DNA of 64,000 nt from JACVRW01 sp963813495. GTDB taxonomy: Bacteria; Actinomycetota; Thermoleophilia; Solirubrobacterales; Thermoleophilaceae. Below are positions 16,575 through 24,443 of the stretch, piece after piece. The stretch spans positions 205,922-269,921 of the forward strand of contig CAWEZC010000007.1 in NCBI GenBank assembly GCA_963813495.1, read 5' to 3'. Each line of letters starts with the position of its first letter. The stretch's first letter is position 1. The notes beneath the pieces are model-generated. The model did no database searches. It was not told the origin of the DNA and saw only the letters and a program-made list of their open reading frames with translations. Made by a program: the position numbers and the translations under genes.

Positions 16575-18272
16575 GTGACCCGTTTTTCTCGCTATTTCCT
16601 GCCGACCGTCAAGGACGCGCCCGCTGACGCCGAGGCAGTCTCGCATCGCTTGGTCGTACGCGCCGGTCTGGCCCGCCAAGTCGGATCGGGCCTGTGGACG
16701 TGGCTGCCCGCAGGCTGGCGGGCCCACCGCAGGGTCGAGCAGGTCATCCGCGAGGAGCTCGACGCGATCGGCTCGCTCGAGATGCTGATGCCCGTCCTGC
16801 AGCCCGCCGAGCTGTGGAAGCGCTCCGGGCGCTACGACATCGACGAGGTCTTCAAGCTGAACGACCGGCGCGGCGCCGAGCTCGTGCTGGCCATGACGCA
16901 CGAGGAGAACCTCACCTTCCACGTCGCCCGCGAGGTGCGCTCCTACCGTGAGCTGCCCAAGCGGCTCTACCACTTCCAGACGAAGGCTCGCGACGAGCCG
17001 CGCCCGCGCGCTGGGGTGCTGCGCACGCGCGAGTTCATCATGAAGGACGCCTATACCTTCGATCGCGACGCCGAGGCGCTCGACGCCTCCTACCAGCTGC
17101 ACGTCGGCGCCTACAACCACATCTTCGACAGGCTCGGTCTCGAGTGGTATCGAGTCGAGTCGGACGTGGGCATGATGGGCGGCTACGGGGCCCACGAGTA
17201 CATGGCCCCGTGCGCCGCCGGTGAGAACGAAGTGGCCCTCAGCGACGCCGGCTACGCGGCCAACGTGGAGATCGCCAGCGCCACGCCGCAGCCCGTGGAG
17301 GGGCTGCCCGAGCCCTCCGACGCGCCCCGGCGCGTGGAAACCCCGGGGTCCACCACCATCGAGGCCGTGGCCACCGTGCTGGGCGTGCCCGAGGGGGCTC
17401 TCATCAAGGCCTTCCCGGTGGTCGTCGAGGGGCGGGGGCCGCTGCTGGTGGTGCTGCGCGGTGATCATCGGCTCAACGAGATCAAGCTGCAGAACACGCT
17501 GGGAGCGGGCTTTCGGCCCGCCGAGGCCGAGGAGGTACGCGAGCAGTTCGGCGCCGAGGCGGGCTTCATCGGACCGGTGGGAGCGCGCACGGAGGTACTG
17601 GCCGACGAGGCCCTGCGCGGCCTGCACGGCCTCGTGGCGGGGGGTAACGAGCGCGACGTCCACCTGACGGGCGTGGAACCCGGGCGCGACTTCGCGCCGG
17701 AATGGGTGGATGTGCGGCGCGTGGAGCCCGGCGACAGCGATCCCAACGGCGCCCCGATCCGGCTCGAGCCGGCGATCGAGGTCGGCAACATCTTCAAGCT
17801 GGGTACGCGCTTCTCCGAGCCGCTGGGCGCCCGCTACCTGGACGAGGAGGGACGCGAGCAGCTGATCTGGATGGGCTCCTACGGGATCGGGCCGGCGCGC
17901 ATCGTGGCCGCGGGGATCGAGCAGTTCGCCGACGACGCCGGCATCTCCTGGCCGCGCGCCATCGCGCCCTTCGACGTCGAGCTGATCACGCTCGGCAAGG
18001 AGGGCGAGGAGGCCCGCCTGGCGGCTGACCGGCTCTACGAGGAGCTCCGCGATCTGGGCCTGGAAGTGCTCTACGACGACCGCACGGGCAGCGCCGGCGA
18101 GAAGTTCGCCGAGGCCGAGCTGCTGGGCTGCCCGCTGCGGCTTACGATCGGCCGGAAGAGCGTCGAGGCCGGGGAGGTCGACGTGCAGGTGCGGCGCGGA
18201 CAGGAGAAGCGCACACTGTCGCTCGAGGGCGCCGCCGAGGCGGCGGCGGACCTGTGGCACAGCCTCCCGTAG
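16575..18272 (+). CDS. proS: prolyl-tRNA synthetase, bacterial type with editing insertion
   Basis: ProS charges tRNA-Pro. At 565 residues it has the length of the bacterial class with an inserted editing (INS) domain. Class II motif 2 appears as FQTKARDEPRPRAGVLRTRE with FIMKDAYTFD, the INS domain covers about residues 225-375, and motif 3 is in MGSYGIGPARIVAAGIEQ near 437. The anticodon-binding domain forms the C-terminus. The GTG start lies 8 nt after TAGACT (16561-16566). A free-standing YbaK-type deacylase is encoded at 32189-32650 and may share proofreading work. The last 19 nt overlap the next gene. Confidence 0.96.
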   Translation: MTRFSRYFLPTVKDAPADAEAVSHRLVVRAGLARQVGSGLWTWLPAGWRAHRRVEQVIREELDAIGSLEMLMPVLQPAELWKRSGRYDIDEVFKLNDRRGAELVLAMTHEENLTFHVAREVRSYRELPKRLYHFQTKARDEPRPRAGVLRTREFIMKDAYTFDRDAEALDASYQLHVGAYNHIFDRLGLEWYRVESDVGMMGGYGAHEYMAPCAAGENEVALSDAGYAANVEIASATPQPVEGLPEPSDAPRRVETPGSTTIEAVATVLGVPEGALIKAFPVVVEGRGPLLVVLRGDHRLNEIKLQNTLGAGFRPAEAEEVREQFGAEAGFIGPVGARTEVLADEALRGLHGLVAGGNERDVHLTGVEPGRDFAPEWVDVRRVEPGDSDPNGAPIRLEPAIEVGNIFKLGTRFSEPLGARYLDEEGREQLIWMGSYGIGPARIVAAGIEQFADDAGISWPRAIAPFDVELITLGKEGEEARLAADRLYEELRDLGLEVLYDDRTGSAGEKFAEAELLGCPLRLTIGRKSVEAGEVDVQVRRGQEKRTLSLEGAAEAAADLWHSLP

Positions 18273-18898
18273 AGCCGCGCCGCCCGCTGACGTTCAGGCG
18301 GCTCTCGGGCCTCGACCGCTCCGGCGGTCCCCCGCCCGAGACACGCCGGGGCGAGCCGCTGCACCCGCTGACGATCCCCAACGCGATCGGCTTCGCGCGC
18401 ATCGCGCTGATCCCGGTCTTCCTGTTCGTGGCGCTCGAATCGGACGACGGGCGCAGTGCGCTCGCCTTCGTGCTGTTCGCCGTCATCGCCTGGACCGACT
18501 ACCTCGACGGCATCGCCGCGCGCGTCACGGGCCAATACAGTCGCCTGGGCGCGCTGCTCGACCCGCTCACCGACCGGCTGCTCGTGCTGGCCGGAGCCAT
18601 CGTCGCCTGGGAGTTCAGCCTGCTTCCGCGCTGGGCTTTGCTCGTGCTGGCCGGGCGCGAGGCCTTCATGCTGCTGCTCACCCAGATCGCCCTGCGCCGC
18701 GGGATCGACCTGAACGTCAACATGCTGGGCCGCTGGGCCGTCTGGCCCACCATGGCCGCGCTCGCGCTCTGCCTGATCTGGGACAGCTGGGTGGTGGACG
18801 CCCTGCTCTACCTCGGCCTGGGCATGACGCTTGCAGCCACCGCGCTGTACCTGCAAGATGGGCTGCGCGCGATCCGACAAGGCTCAACCTCTACTTGA
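18254..18898 (+). CDS. CDP-alcohol phosphatidyltransferase (PgsA-like)
   Basis: This membrane enzyme transfers a phosphatidyl group from CDP-diacylglycerol to an alcohol. The complete family signature D-x2-DG-x2-AR-x8-G-x3-D-x3-D is visible from DYLDGIAARVTGQYSRL to LLDPLTDR. The protein has 214 residues with about five hydrophobic segments after a 40-residue hydrophilic N-terminus. The most common member of this size is glycerol-3-phosphate phosphatidyltransferase (PgsA), but phosphatidylinositol or cardiolipin synthase activity cannot be excluded from sequence. Its GTG start lies inside the end of proS, so the two are translationally coupled. Confidence 0.88.
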   Translation: MAQPPVEPRRPLTFRRLSGLDRSGGPPPETRRGEPLHPLTIPNAIGFARIALIPVFLFVALESDDGRSALAFVLFAVIAWTDYLDGIAARVTGQYSRLGALLDPLTDRLLVLAGAIVAWEFSLLPRWALLVLAGREAFMLLLTQIALRRGIDLNVNMLGRWAVWPTMAALALCLIWDSWVVDALLYLGLGMTLAATALYLQDGLRAIRQGSTST

Positions 18899-18939
18899 GG
18901 AAGTGCTAAGGTCGCTCAACCCCTCTCGAAAGGAGTCCG

Positions 18940-19200
18940 TTGGACACGTTTCCCGATCTCGGTGCTCTCTCCGACCCGGAGCTGAAGGACCTCATTCATC
19001 AGCTGACCGAGGAGGAGCAGGAGGTGTCGTACCGCCGGCGCATCCTGCACGGCAAGATCGACATCCTGCGTGCCGAGCTCGTGAACCGGCTGCGCAAGGA
19101 GCATGAGGAGGGCAAGTCGATCATCAGCGGAGCCGACGTCCAGCAGCTCACCGACATCCTCGCCGGCAAGGGCATCGCGGCCGACCGCGACAGCGAGTAG
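18940..19200 (+). CDS. RsiG-like c-di-GMP-binding anti-sigma factor candidate
   Basis: This 86-residue, mostly helical protein carries the c-di-GMP signature described for RsiG, the anti-sigma factor of sigma-WhiG: E(x3)S(x2)R(x3)Q(x3)D. Here it reads E26, S30, R33, H37, D41, with His in place of Gln. Streptomyces RsiG has two copies in one chain, while shorter single-copy homologues that dimerise have been described from deeper actinobacterial lineages. The single copy and small size here match the latter. Relatives are often labelled aerial mycelium formation protein. The TTG start has a good ribosome-binding site (GAAAGGAG) 4 nt upstream, and TAAGGT at 18907-18912 may be the -10. No sigma factor gene of the WhiG/FliA type lies in the window. 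Confidence 0.75.
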   Translation: MDTFPDLGALSDPELKDLIHQLTEEEQEVSYRRRILHGKIDILRAELVNRLRKEHEEGKSIISGADVQQLTDILAGKGIAADRDSE

Positions 19201-19212
19201 GAGCCGCGGGCC

Positions 19213-19680
19213 GTGCACTGTCCTGAGTGCGGGTTCGTGAATGCCGAGGGCGCGAACTACTGCCAAAAGTGCGGCGCCTTCCTGGCCGAAGCCACGGACT
19301 CCAAGCCGGGCGACACGACCGAGGTCTACCAGCTCGACGAGAGTGGCGAGCTGCGCGCCGTGGACCTCGACGAGGTGACCCACGAGGGCGCCACCCTGGT
19401 GATCAGGTCCGGCGGCGGCCGCTCCGGCGAGGCTTTCAACCTCGGCGGCGAGCGCATGACGATCGGGCGCAGCCCGGAGGCGGAGGTTTTTCTCGACGAC
19501 GTGACGGTCTCACGCAACCATGCCCTGCTGGTTCGCCGCCGTGACGGGCTGTACATCGACGATCTCGGCTCGCTCAACGGCACCTACGTGAACCGGCGCC
19601 GGATCGAGTCGCACCGCCTCGACAATGGCGACGAGCTGCAGGTCGGCAAGTACAAGCTCACCTATCTGGACGAGCGGTGA
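19213..19680 (+). CDS. zinc-ribbon FHA domain protein (GarA/OdhI-like)
   Basis: The 155-residue protein has an N-terminal zinc ribbon with two CxxC pairs (CPEC at residues 3-6 and CQKC at 17-20), a linker, and a C-terminal FHA domain (about 65-150) that binds phosphothreonine. FHA landmarks are MTIGRSPEAEVFLDD, SRNHALL and GSLNGTYVN. GarA and OdhI of Actinobacteria have an FHA domain with an N-terminal phospho-site and control glutamate and 2-oxoglutarate metabolism under Ser/Thr kinases. The zinc ribbon is different, and the linker's TTEVYQLDE could offer Thr as a phospho-site (inference). It is followed, with overlapping stop and start, by a MerR gene, the same order as garA-ftsR in other Actinobacteria. 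Confidence 0.88.
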   Translation: MHCPECGFVNAEGANYCQKCGAFLAEATDSKPGDTTEVYQLDESGELRAVDLDEVTHEGATLVIRSGGGRSGEAFNLGGERMTIGRSPEAEVFLDDVTVSRNHALLVRRRDGLYIDDLGSLNGTYVNRRRIESHRLDNGDELQVGKYKLTYLDER

Positions 19681-20411
19681 GCGCCGACGTCACAGGCCAA
19701 GCGCCTCCCCGCAAGGAGAAGGCGCTGACGATCGGTGCGGTGTCGAAGCAGCTCGAGCGCGAGTTTCCCGACATCTCGATCTCGAAGATCCGCTACCTGG
19801 AGGACCAGAAGCTGCTCGCGCCGCGGCGGACCCCCGGCGGCTATCGCCTCTACCTCCAGGCCGACGTGGACCGGCTGCGCACGATCCTGCGCCTCCAGCG
19901 CGACGAGTTCCTGCCGCTTCGGGTGATCCGCCAGGAGCTGGCGGCGGGGAGGGGGGACACCGAGGTGGCGGGCCCCGCGCCCAGCCAGGATCCCCGCAAC
20001 CCGCGCCGCTCCACCTTCGCTCTGCGCGGTCCGGGCTCGCTCTACCGGCTCGAGGAGGTCCTCGACGAGACCGGAGCCGACCGCGCGCTGGTGAAGGAGC
20101 TGGAGGACTTCGGCGTCATCAAGGGGGAGCGTCACGATGGCGAGACCATGTACGACGACACGGAGCGCGAGATCGTGCGCGCCGTGACCGAGCTCAAGCG
20201 CTTCGGGGTGGGCGGCCGCAACCTGCGTGTCTTTCGCACCTCGGCGGATCGCGAGGCGGCGCTGCTCGAGCAGATCCTGGCTCCCGCCCTGCGCTCGCGC
20301 AATCCCGAGCGGCGCAAGGAGGCGGTCGAGGCGCTGGAGAACCTGGCCGCCATCGCCTCCCATCTCAAGCACCTGCTGCTGGTACGTGACCTGCGCAAGC
20401 TCGCCCGCTGA
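19677..20411 (+). CDS. MerR family transcriptional regulator (FtsR-like)
   Basis: This 244-residue protein has an N-terminal MerR winged helix (TIGAVSKQLEREFPDISISK with the wing RYLEDQKLLAPRRTPGGYR). A variable middle part and a second helical region at about residues 120-240 follow. It lacks a Cys-rich metal-binding loop. Its position directly after an FHA gene and its overall architecture match FtsR (Rv1828 group), which activates ftsZ in Corynebacterium. The GTG start overlaps the FHA gene's stop by 4 nt. Assignment to FtsR rests mainly on synteny. Confidence 0.87.
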   Translation: MSADVTGQAPPRKEKALTIGAVSKQLEREFPDISISKIRYLEDQKLLAPRRTPGGYRLYLQADVDRLRTILRLQRDEFLPLRVIRQELAAGRGDTEVAGPAPSQDPRNPRRSTFALRGPGSLYRLEEVLDETGADRALVKELEDFGVIKGERHDGETMYDDTEREIVRAVTELKRFGVGGRNLRVFRTSADREAALLEQILAPALRSRNPERRKEAVEALENLAAIASHLKHLLLVRDLRKLAR

Positions 20412-20427
20412 AGCCAGGAGGGCGTCG

Positions 20428-20949
20428 ATGCGCCTAGAGGAATACATCCAGGACATTCCCGATTTCCCCAAGCCGGGAATCGTGTTCAAGGACATCACGC
20501 CGGTGTTCCTCGATGCGCAGGCGCTGCGCTTCACCATCGACCGCCTCGCCGACTACGCGCATTCGCGTTCGGTCGACTACGTGGTGTCGGCCGAGGCTCG
20601 CGGCTTCGTGCTGGGTGCCGCCGTCGCGGCGGCGGCCAACGCGGGCTTCATCCTGGCGCGCAAGCCCGGCAAGCTGCCGCGGGCGGTATCGACGGTCGAA
20701 TACGAGCTCGAGTACGGCCTGGATGCGCTCGAGATGCACTCCGACGCGGTGCGCGACGGAGCCCGCGTGCTGGTGCACGACGACCTGCTGGCCACCGGCG
20801 GCACGGCCGGCGCGCTGTGCGGGCTGGTGGGGCAGGCGGGCGGGGTCGTGGCAGGATGCGCGTTCGTGATCGAGCTGGCCTTCCTGAACGGACGCGAGCG
20901 CCTTTCCGGCTACGACGTCGAGTCGCTCGTCGTCTACGACTCCGAGTGA
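20428..20949 (+). CDS. apt: adenine phosphoribosyltransferase
   Basis: Apt salvages adenine to AMP using PRPP. The 173-residue protein has the family N-terminus YIQDIPDFPKPGIVFKDITP, EARGFVLGAAVA near residue 53, and the PRPP-binding loop VLVHDDLLATGGTA near residue 114. The ATG at 20428 is preceded by the ribosome-binding site CCAGGAGGGCG. It follows the MerR gene by 16 nt and its stop overlaps the next gene (GTGA). Confidence 0.95.
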   Translation: MRLEEYIQDIPDFPKPGIVFKDITPVFLDAQALRFTIDRLADYAHSRSVDYVVSAEARGFVLGAAVAAAANAGFILARKPGKLPRAVSTVEYELEYGLDALEMHSDAVRDGARVLVHDDLLATGGTAGALCGLVGQAGGVVAGCAFVIELAFLNGRERLSGYDVESLVVYDSE

Positions 20950-21395
20950 TCGTGCGGCGCGAGCGCACCCTCCCGGCGACGCCGGAGGAAGTCTGGCGCG
21001 TGGTCTCGGACCCACACCGGCTGCCGGCCTGGTGGCCCAGCGTCACGCGCGTCGAGGACGCCTCTCCCGAGGCCTGGACCAAGGTGCTCCAGTCCCCGAA
21101 GGGAAAGGCCGTCAGGGCCGATTACACGCTGGTCGAGGCCGAGCCCCCGCGGCGGCTGCTGTGGCGCCACGAGGTAGACGAGTCGCCGTTCGAGCGCCTG
21201 CTCAGCTCGTCCACCACCGAGATCGTCTTGGAGCCCTCTGCCGGGGGCGACACGCGCGTGCGCATCGCGCTCGAGCACCGGGCACGTGGCTGGGCCCGCT
21301 TCAGCCCGCTGCAGATGCGCGCCGCAGCCGCCAAGCAGGTGGAGGGCGCTCTTGCCGGCCTGAACGAGCTGATGGAAGCGAGAGCGACGCCCTGA
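20946..21395 (+). CDS. SRPBCC (START-like) family protein
   Basis: This 149-residue protein belongs to the polyketide-cyclase/START-like fold. Typical features are the first strand ending in TLPATPEEVWRVVSDPHRLPAWWP, a middle strand RADYTLVEAEPPRRLLWRHE, and a long C-terminal helix with MRAAAAKQVEGALAGLNELME. Members bind hydrophobic ligands; the ligand cannot be predicted. The GTG start overlaps the apt stop and its own stop overlaps the next ATG (TGATG), so apt, this gene and the FAD oxidase form one operon. Confidence 0.85.
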   Translation: MIVRRERTLPATPEEVWRVVSDPHRLPAWWPSVTRVEDASPEAWTKVLQSPKGKAVRADYTLVEAEPPRRLLWRHEVDESPFERLLSSSTTEIVLEPSAGGDTRVRIALEHRARGWARFSPLQMRAAAAKQVEGALAGLNELMEARATP

Positions 21396-23008
21396 TGCGC
21401 TGGTGGGGGTGGGGCGAGGACGGCCACGATGTGGTGCTGCCGGAGGTGGCCACGGAGCTGCTGCGCTCGTCGCTCGGGGTCCAGGCCGGCGAGCGCCGGC
21501 GACCGGTAGCGCTCGAGCAGGTCCGCCTACCGCGTCCGCGCCTCCCGGCAGCCGTGCGCGACCGTCTGGTGGCGATCGTCGGGGCCGAGCACGCGCGCGA
21601 CGACCTCGAGAGCCGCGTGACCCACGCCGCCGGGCGTTCCTATCCCGACCTGGTGCGACTGCGCTCCGGCGCGATCGCCAACGCACCCGACCTGGTGCTG
21701 TTCCCCGGTTCCGCCGAGCAGGTGGGCGCGCTGCTCCGGGCCTGCACCGAGGCACGCGTGGCCGTTGTTCCCTTCGGCGGCGGCACGAGCGTGGTGGGCG
21801 GCGTGGAGCCGTTGGCCGACGGTTTCGCCGGTGCGGTGACGCTCGACCTGCGCCGCCTCGACGGTATCGCCGACGTGGATCCGGTGTCGCTGACCGCCAC
21901 GCTCGAGGCCGGCCTCTACGGGCCCGAGGCCGAGCGCAGGCTGGCGGCCGAGGGGCTGACGCTGGGGCACTTCCCGCAGTCGTTCGAGTTCTCGACCGTG
22001 GGCGGCTGGGTGGCGACTCGCTCGGCCGGCCAGGCCTCGACTGGCTACGGGCGCATCGACGAGCTGGTCGAGGGCGTGCGCTGCATGGCCCCGGCCGGGG
22101 AGATCAGCACGCTGGCGGTGCCCGCCAGCGCGGCCGGTCCCGACCTGCGCGAGGTCCTGGTCGGCTCCGAGGGCACGCTCGGCGTGATCTGCGACGCGAC
22201 GCTTCGCCTGCGACCGGCGCCGCAGCAGCGCCGCTACGAGGGCTGGTCGTTTCGCAGCTTCGCCGAGGGCTGCGAGGCCTTCCGGGTGATGGAGCAGAGG
22301 GGCGCCTCTCCCGACGTGGCGCGTCTGTCAGACGAGCAGGAGACCGCGCTGGGGATGGCCCTGGCGTCGAGCGGGTCCGCATCCGAGCGTCTCGGCCGCC
22401 GCTACCTCCGCTTGCGGGGGCACGAGGGCGGTTGCATCGCCATCGCGGGGTTTGAGGGCGAGCCGGAGGACGTGGAGCGCCGCCGCCGGCACGCGAGCGC
22501 GCTGCTGCGGGCCGGTGGAGGAGTTCAGCTGGGCGGGACCCCGGGCGAGCGCTGGCTGCATACCCGTTTCGCCGCCCCCTACCTGCGTGATGAGCTGCTC
22601 GACCGCGGCGTGATGGCGGAGACGCTCGAGACGGCCACCGGCTGGAGCAACCTGCCGGCCCTCTACGGCGCGGTGGCCATCGCCCTGCGTGCCGCCCTGG
22701 GCGAGCAGGCGATGGTCATGTGCCATGTGTCGCACCTCTATCCGTCGGGGGCCTCGCTCTACTTCACCTTCCTGGCCCGGCAGGAGGAGGACGCGCTCGG
22801 CCAGTGGCAGCGGGCCAAGACGGCAGCGTCGGCGTCGATCGCCGCCGGGCGCGGGACGATCACCCATCACCACGCCGTCGGCCGCGATCACGCACCCTGG
22901 ATGCGTGCCGAGGTGGGCGAGCTGGGGATCGAGCTGCTGCGCGCCGCCAAGGCGCGGCTCGATCCCGCCGGGATCATGAATCCCGGCAAGCTGCTGCCGC
23001 CGGCCTGA
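21395..23008 (+). CDS. FAD-binding oxidase, alkyldihydroxyacetonephosphate synthase-like
   Basis: The 537-residue flavoprotein has the VAO/PCMH-type FAD domain with VVPFGGGTSVVGG near residue 126 and SVGGWVATRSAGQAS-like sequence near 205, then an FAD-linked oxidase C-terminal domain. The C-terminal blocks MCHVSHLYPSGASLYFTF and HHHAVGRDHAPWM are typical of the alkylglycerone-phosphate synthase branch, which makes ether-lipid precursors. In Actinobacteria close homologues of unknown substrate are common, so ether-lipid synthesis is possible but not established. The ATG overlaps the stop of the preceding START-like gene. Longer readings upstream are out-of-frame coding sequence. Confidence 0.85.
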   Translation: MRWWGWGEDGHDVVLPEVATELLRSSLGVQAGERRRPVALEQVRLPRPRLPAAVRDRLVAIVGAEHARDDLESRVTHAAGRSYPDLVRLRSGAIANAPDLVLFPGSAEQVGALLRACTEARVAVVPFGGGTSVVGGVEPLADGFAGAVTLDLRRLDGIADVDPVSLTATLEAGLYGPEAERRLAAEGLTLGHFPQSFEFSTVGGWVATRSAGQASTGYGRIDELVEGVRCMAPAGEISTLAVPASAAGPDLREVLVGSEGTLGVICDATLRLRPAPQQRRYEGWSFRSFAEGCEAFRVMEQRGASPDVARLSDEQETALGMALASSGSASERLGRRYLRLRGHEGGCIAIAGFEGEPEDVERRRRHASALLRAGGGVQLGGTPGERWLHTRFAAPYLRDELLDRGVMAETLETATGWSNLPALYGAVAIALRAALGEQAMVMCHVSHLYPSGASLYFTFLARQEEDALGQWQRAKTAASASIAAGRGTITHHHAVGRDHAPWMRAEVGELGIELLRAAKARLDPAGIMNPGKLLPPA

Positions 23009-23015
23009 CCCCGCC

Positions 23016-23987
23016 TCAGCCGGCCTGCCTGAGCACCGTCTGGCCCAGCACCGTGCTCTGATTGCCCTCGGCCTTGACCTTGCGCAGCTTGGGAACGCGC
23101 CCCCGCAGAGCGGAGTCGCCGGAGTGACCGCGGTTCTGGTCGAGCGGCTCGCGGGACACGTCTATGAAGCGGTAGTCGGAGAAGTCCGCGGGCAGGTCGC
23201 CCACCGCCTGATAGGTGCCCTGAGCGTCGGTGACCTGACCGCCCAGCGAGCGTGCCTGACCCTGGCTGTTGTAAAGCCAGACCTCGTAGGCCTCGCGCCG
23301 GCCGCTCGGCTCGAGATTGGCCGCCTGCACGAGCAGCTGGCGCTTGCCGTTCTGCTCGACGACGATTGCGATTCCCGCCGGAGCGCCTCCGGCGCCCTGG
23401 CCCGCGCCCGTGTTCTGCGCCGGCGCCGATCCACCGTCCTGCGCCGCCGGCTCGTCGTCGTCGCCGGTGAGCAGCCCCACCGGCCAGACCAGCACGATCA
23501 GCAGCAGGGCGGCGAGCGTTGCCCCCGCGGCCGCGAGCAGGCGCCGTCGCTTGACCTCGGGCGCAGCCGGAGCGCCGAGGCCGGCACCCTCGGCAGCCGG
23601 CGCCGGAGCCGAGCTCCTTCGGCGTCCGCGCTCTCCCTCGGGCACGACCGGCATCGAGCCGTTGCGGTAGAGCTGCTCCAGCGAGTCGAGCAGCGAACGC
23701 GTCCAGCTGCGGGCCGCCTCGGAGCGGCGCAGATGGCCCTTGGTGGCGGTGGCTTCGGGCCCGGACTGCTGGCCCAGCACGTAGTCGGACAGCTGGCCGC
23801 GCCAGTCCTCCTCGACACCACGGACGCTGACCGGCGCCAGCTCCACGAGTGCGCCGCGAGCGAGGTCGCGGACTCGCTCCTCCGGCATGCCGAGCATGTC
23901 GGCGAGCTCATCGTAGGTCCTCTCCTGCTGGAGGACGAGCTCGAGGATCGCTCGCTGCTCGGCGTTGAGCTGATCGAACGTGGCCAT
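23016..23987 (-). CDS. sigma-region-4-like HTH fused to RskA-type anti-sigma domain
   Basis: The 323-residue protein has an unusual order of parts. Residues 1-60 form a helix-turn-helix resembling sigma-70 region 4 (LNAEQRAILELVLQQ, TYDELADMLGMPEERVRDLA). A cytoplasmic linker rich in Arg and Ala follows to about 145. A single membrane helix at about 148-172 (LLAAAGATLAALLLIVLVWP) leads to an acidic, Gly-rich linker and an extracytoplasmic domain (about 205-300) resembling the anti-sigma-K factor RskA C-terminal domain (ANLEPSGRREAYEVWLYN, LPADFSDYRFIDVS). I see no zinc-binding anti-sigma motif (HxxxCxxC). The ATG is 10 nt from a TACAGT -10-like hexamer that overlaps the promoter of the divergent thioesterase gene. 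It may be a membrane-bound transcription regulator or an anti-sigma factor; which one is open. Confidence 0.75.
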   Translation of the reverse strand: MATFDQLNAEQRAILELVLQQERTYDELADMLGMPEERVRDLARGALVELAPVSVRGVEEDWRGQLSDYVLGQQSGPEATATKGHLRRSEAARSWTRSLLDSLEQLYRNGSMPVVPEGERGRRRSSAPAPAAEGAGLGAPAAPEVKRRRLLAAAGATLAALLLIVLVWPVGLLTGDDDEPAAQDGGSAPAQNTGAGQGAGGAPAGIAIVVEQNGKRQLLVQAANLEPSGRREAYEVWLYNSQGQARSLGGQVTDAQGTYQAVGDLPADFSDYRFIDVSREPLDQNRGHSGDSALRGRVPKLRKVKAEGNQSTVLGQTVLRQAG

Positions 23988-23997
23988 GAGCAGGGGA

Positions 23998-24007
23998 ACT
24001 GTAGTGT
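23998..24007. promoter_or_regulatory. overlapping divergent -10 elements
   Basis: On the + strand TAGTGT (24002-24007) ends 10 nt before the thioesterase ATG at 24018. On the - strand TACAGT (24003 down to 23998) ends 10 nt before the HTH/RskA-like ATG at 23987. The two hexamers share the central TA and both fit TANNNT. The equal spacing suggests one bidirectional promoter. Confidence 0.5.
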
Positions 24008-24017
24008 GCCCGCCTCG

Positions 24018-24443
24018 ATGGAATCTCCGATTCGCGCGTATCCGGCTCCGGGCACGCTGGATGAGGTGCTGGGCTTCGAGCTCGTCGAGGCCACACCCGA
24101 GCGCTGCCGGGGACGCTTCGCGGTGGAGGACCGGGTGAAGCAGCCGCTGGGGCTGGTCCACGGCGGCGCCTACGCAGCCCTGGCCGAGTCGATGGTCTCG
24201 GCCACGACCTATCTCGCCGTGGCGAGCGACGGGAATGTCGCCGTCGGTCAGTCCAACCACACCACCTTCATGCGTCCCGCCACGAATGGCACGGTGCACG
24301 CACTGGGGGTACCGATCCACCGTGGCCGCACGACCTGGGTCTGGGACGTGACCTTCAAGGACGACGAGGGCCGGCTCTGCGCGGTTACGCGGATGACGAT
24401 TGCGGTACGCCCGGATCCACGCGACTCACGTAGCGGTTCGTGA
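24018..24443 (+). CDS. PaaI-type hotdog thioesterase
   Basis: This 141-residue protein has the hotdog fold of the PaaI/MenI thioesterases, which hydrolyse acyl-CoA or aryl-CoA thioesters. Landmarks are RGRFAVEDRVKQPLG-type sequence near residue 30, the signature VHGGAYAALAESMVS near residue 48 with the conserved HGG and catalytic acidic residue, and GQSNHTTFMRPATNGTV near 75. The ATG at 24018 follows a -10-like hexamer by 10 nt; a GTG at 24006 in the same frame would add four residues but falls inside that hexamer. The last 59 nt overlap the convergent nadE gene. Confidence 0.88.
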   Translation: MESPIRAYPAPGTLDEVLGFELVEATPERCRGRFAVEDRVKQPLGLVHGGAYAALAESMVSATTYLAVASDGNVAVGQSNHTTFMRPATNGTVHALGVPIHRGRTTWVWDVTFKDDEGRLCAVTRMTIAVRPDPRDSRSGS

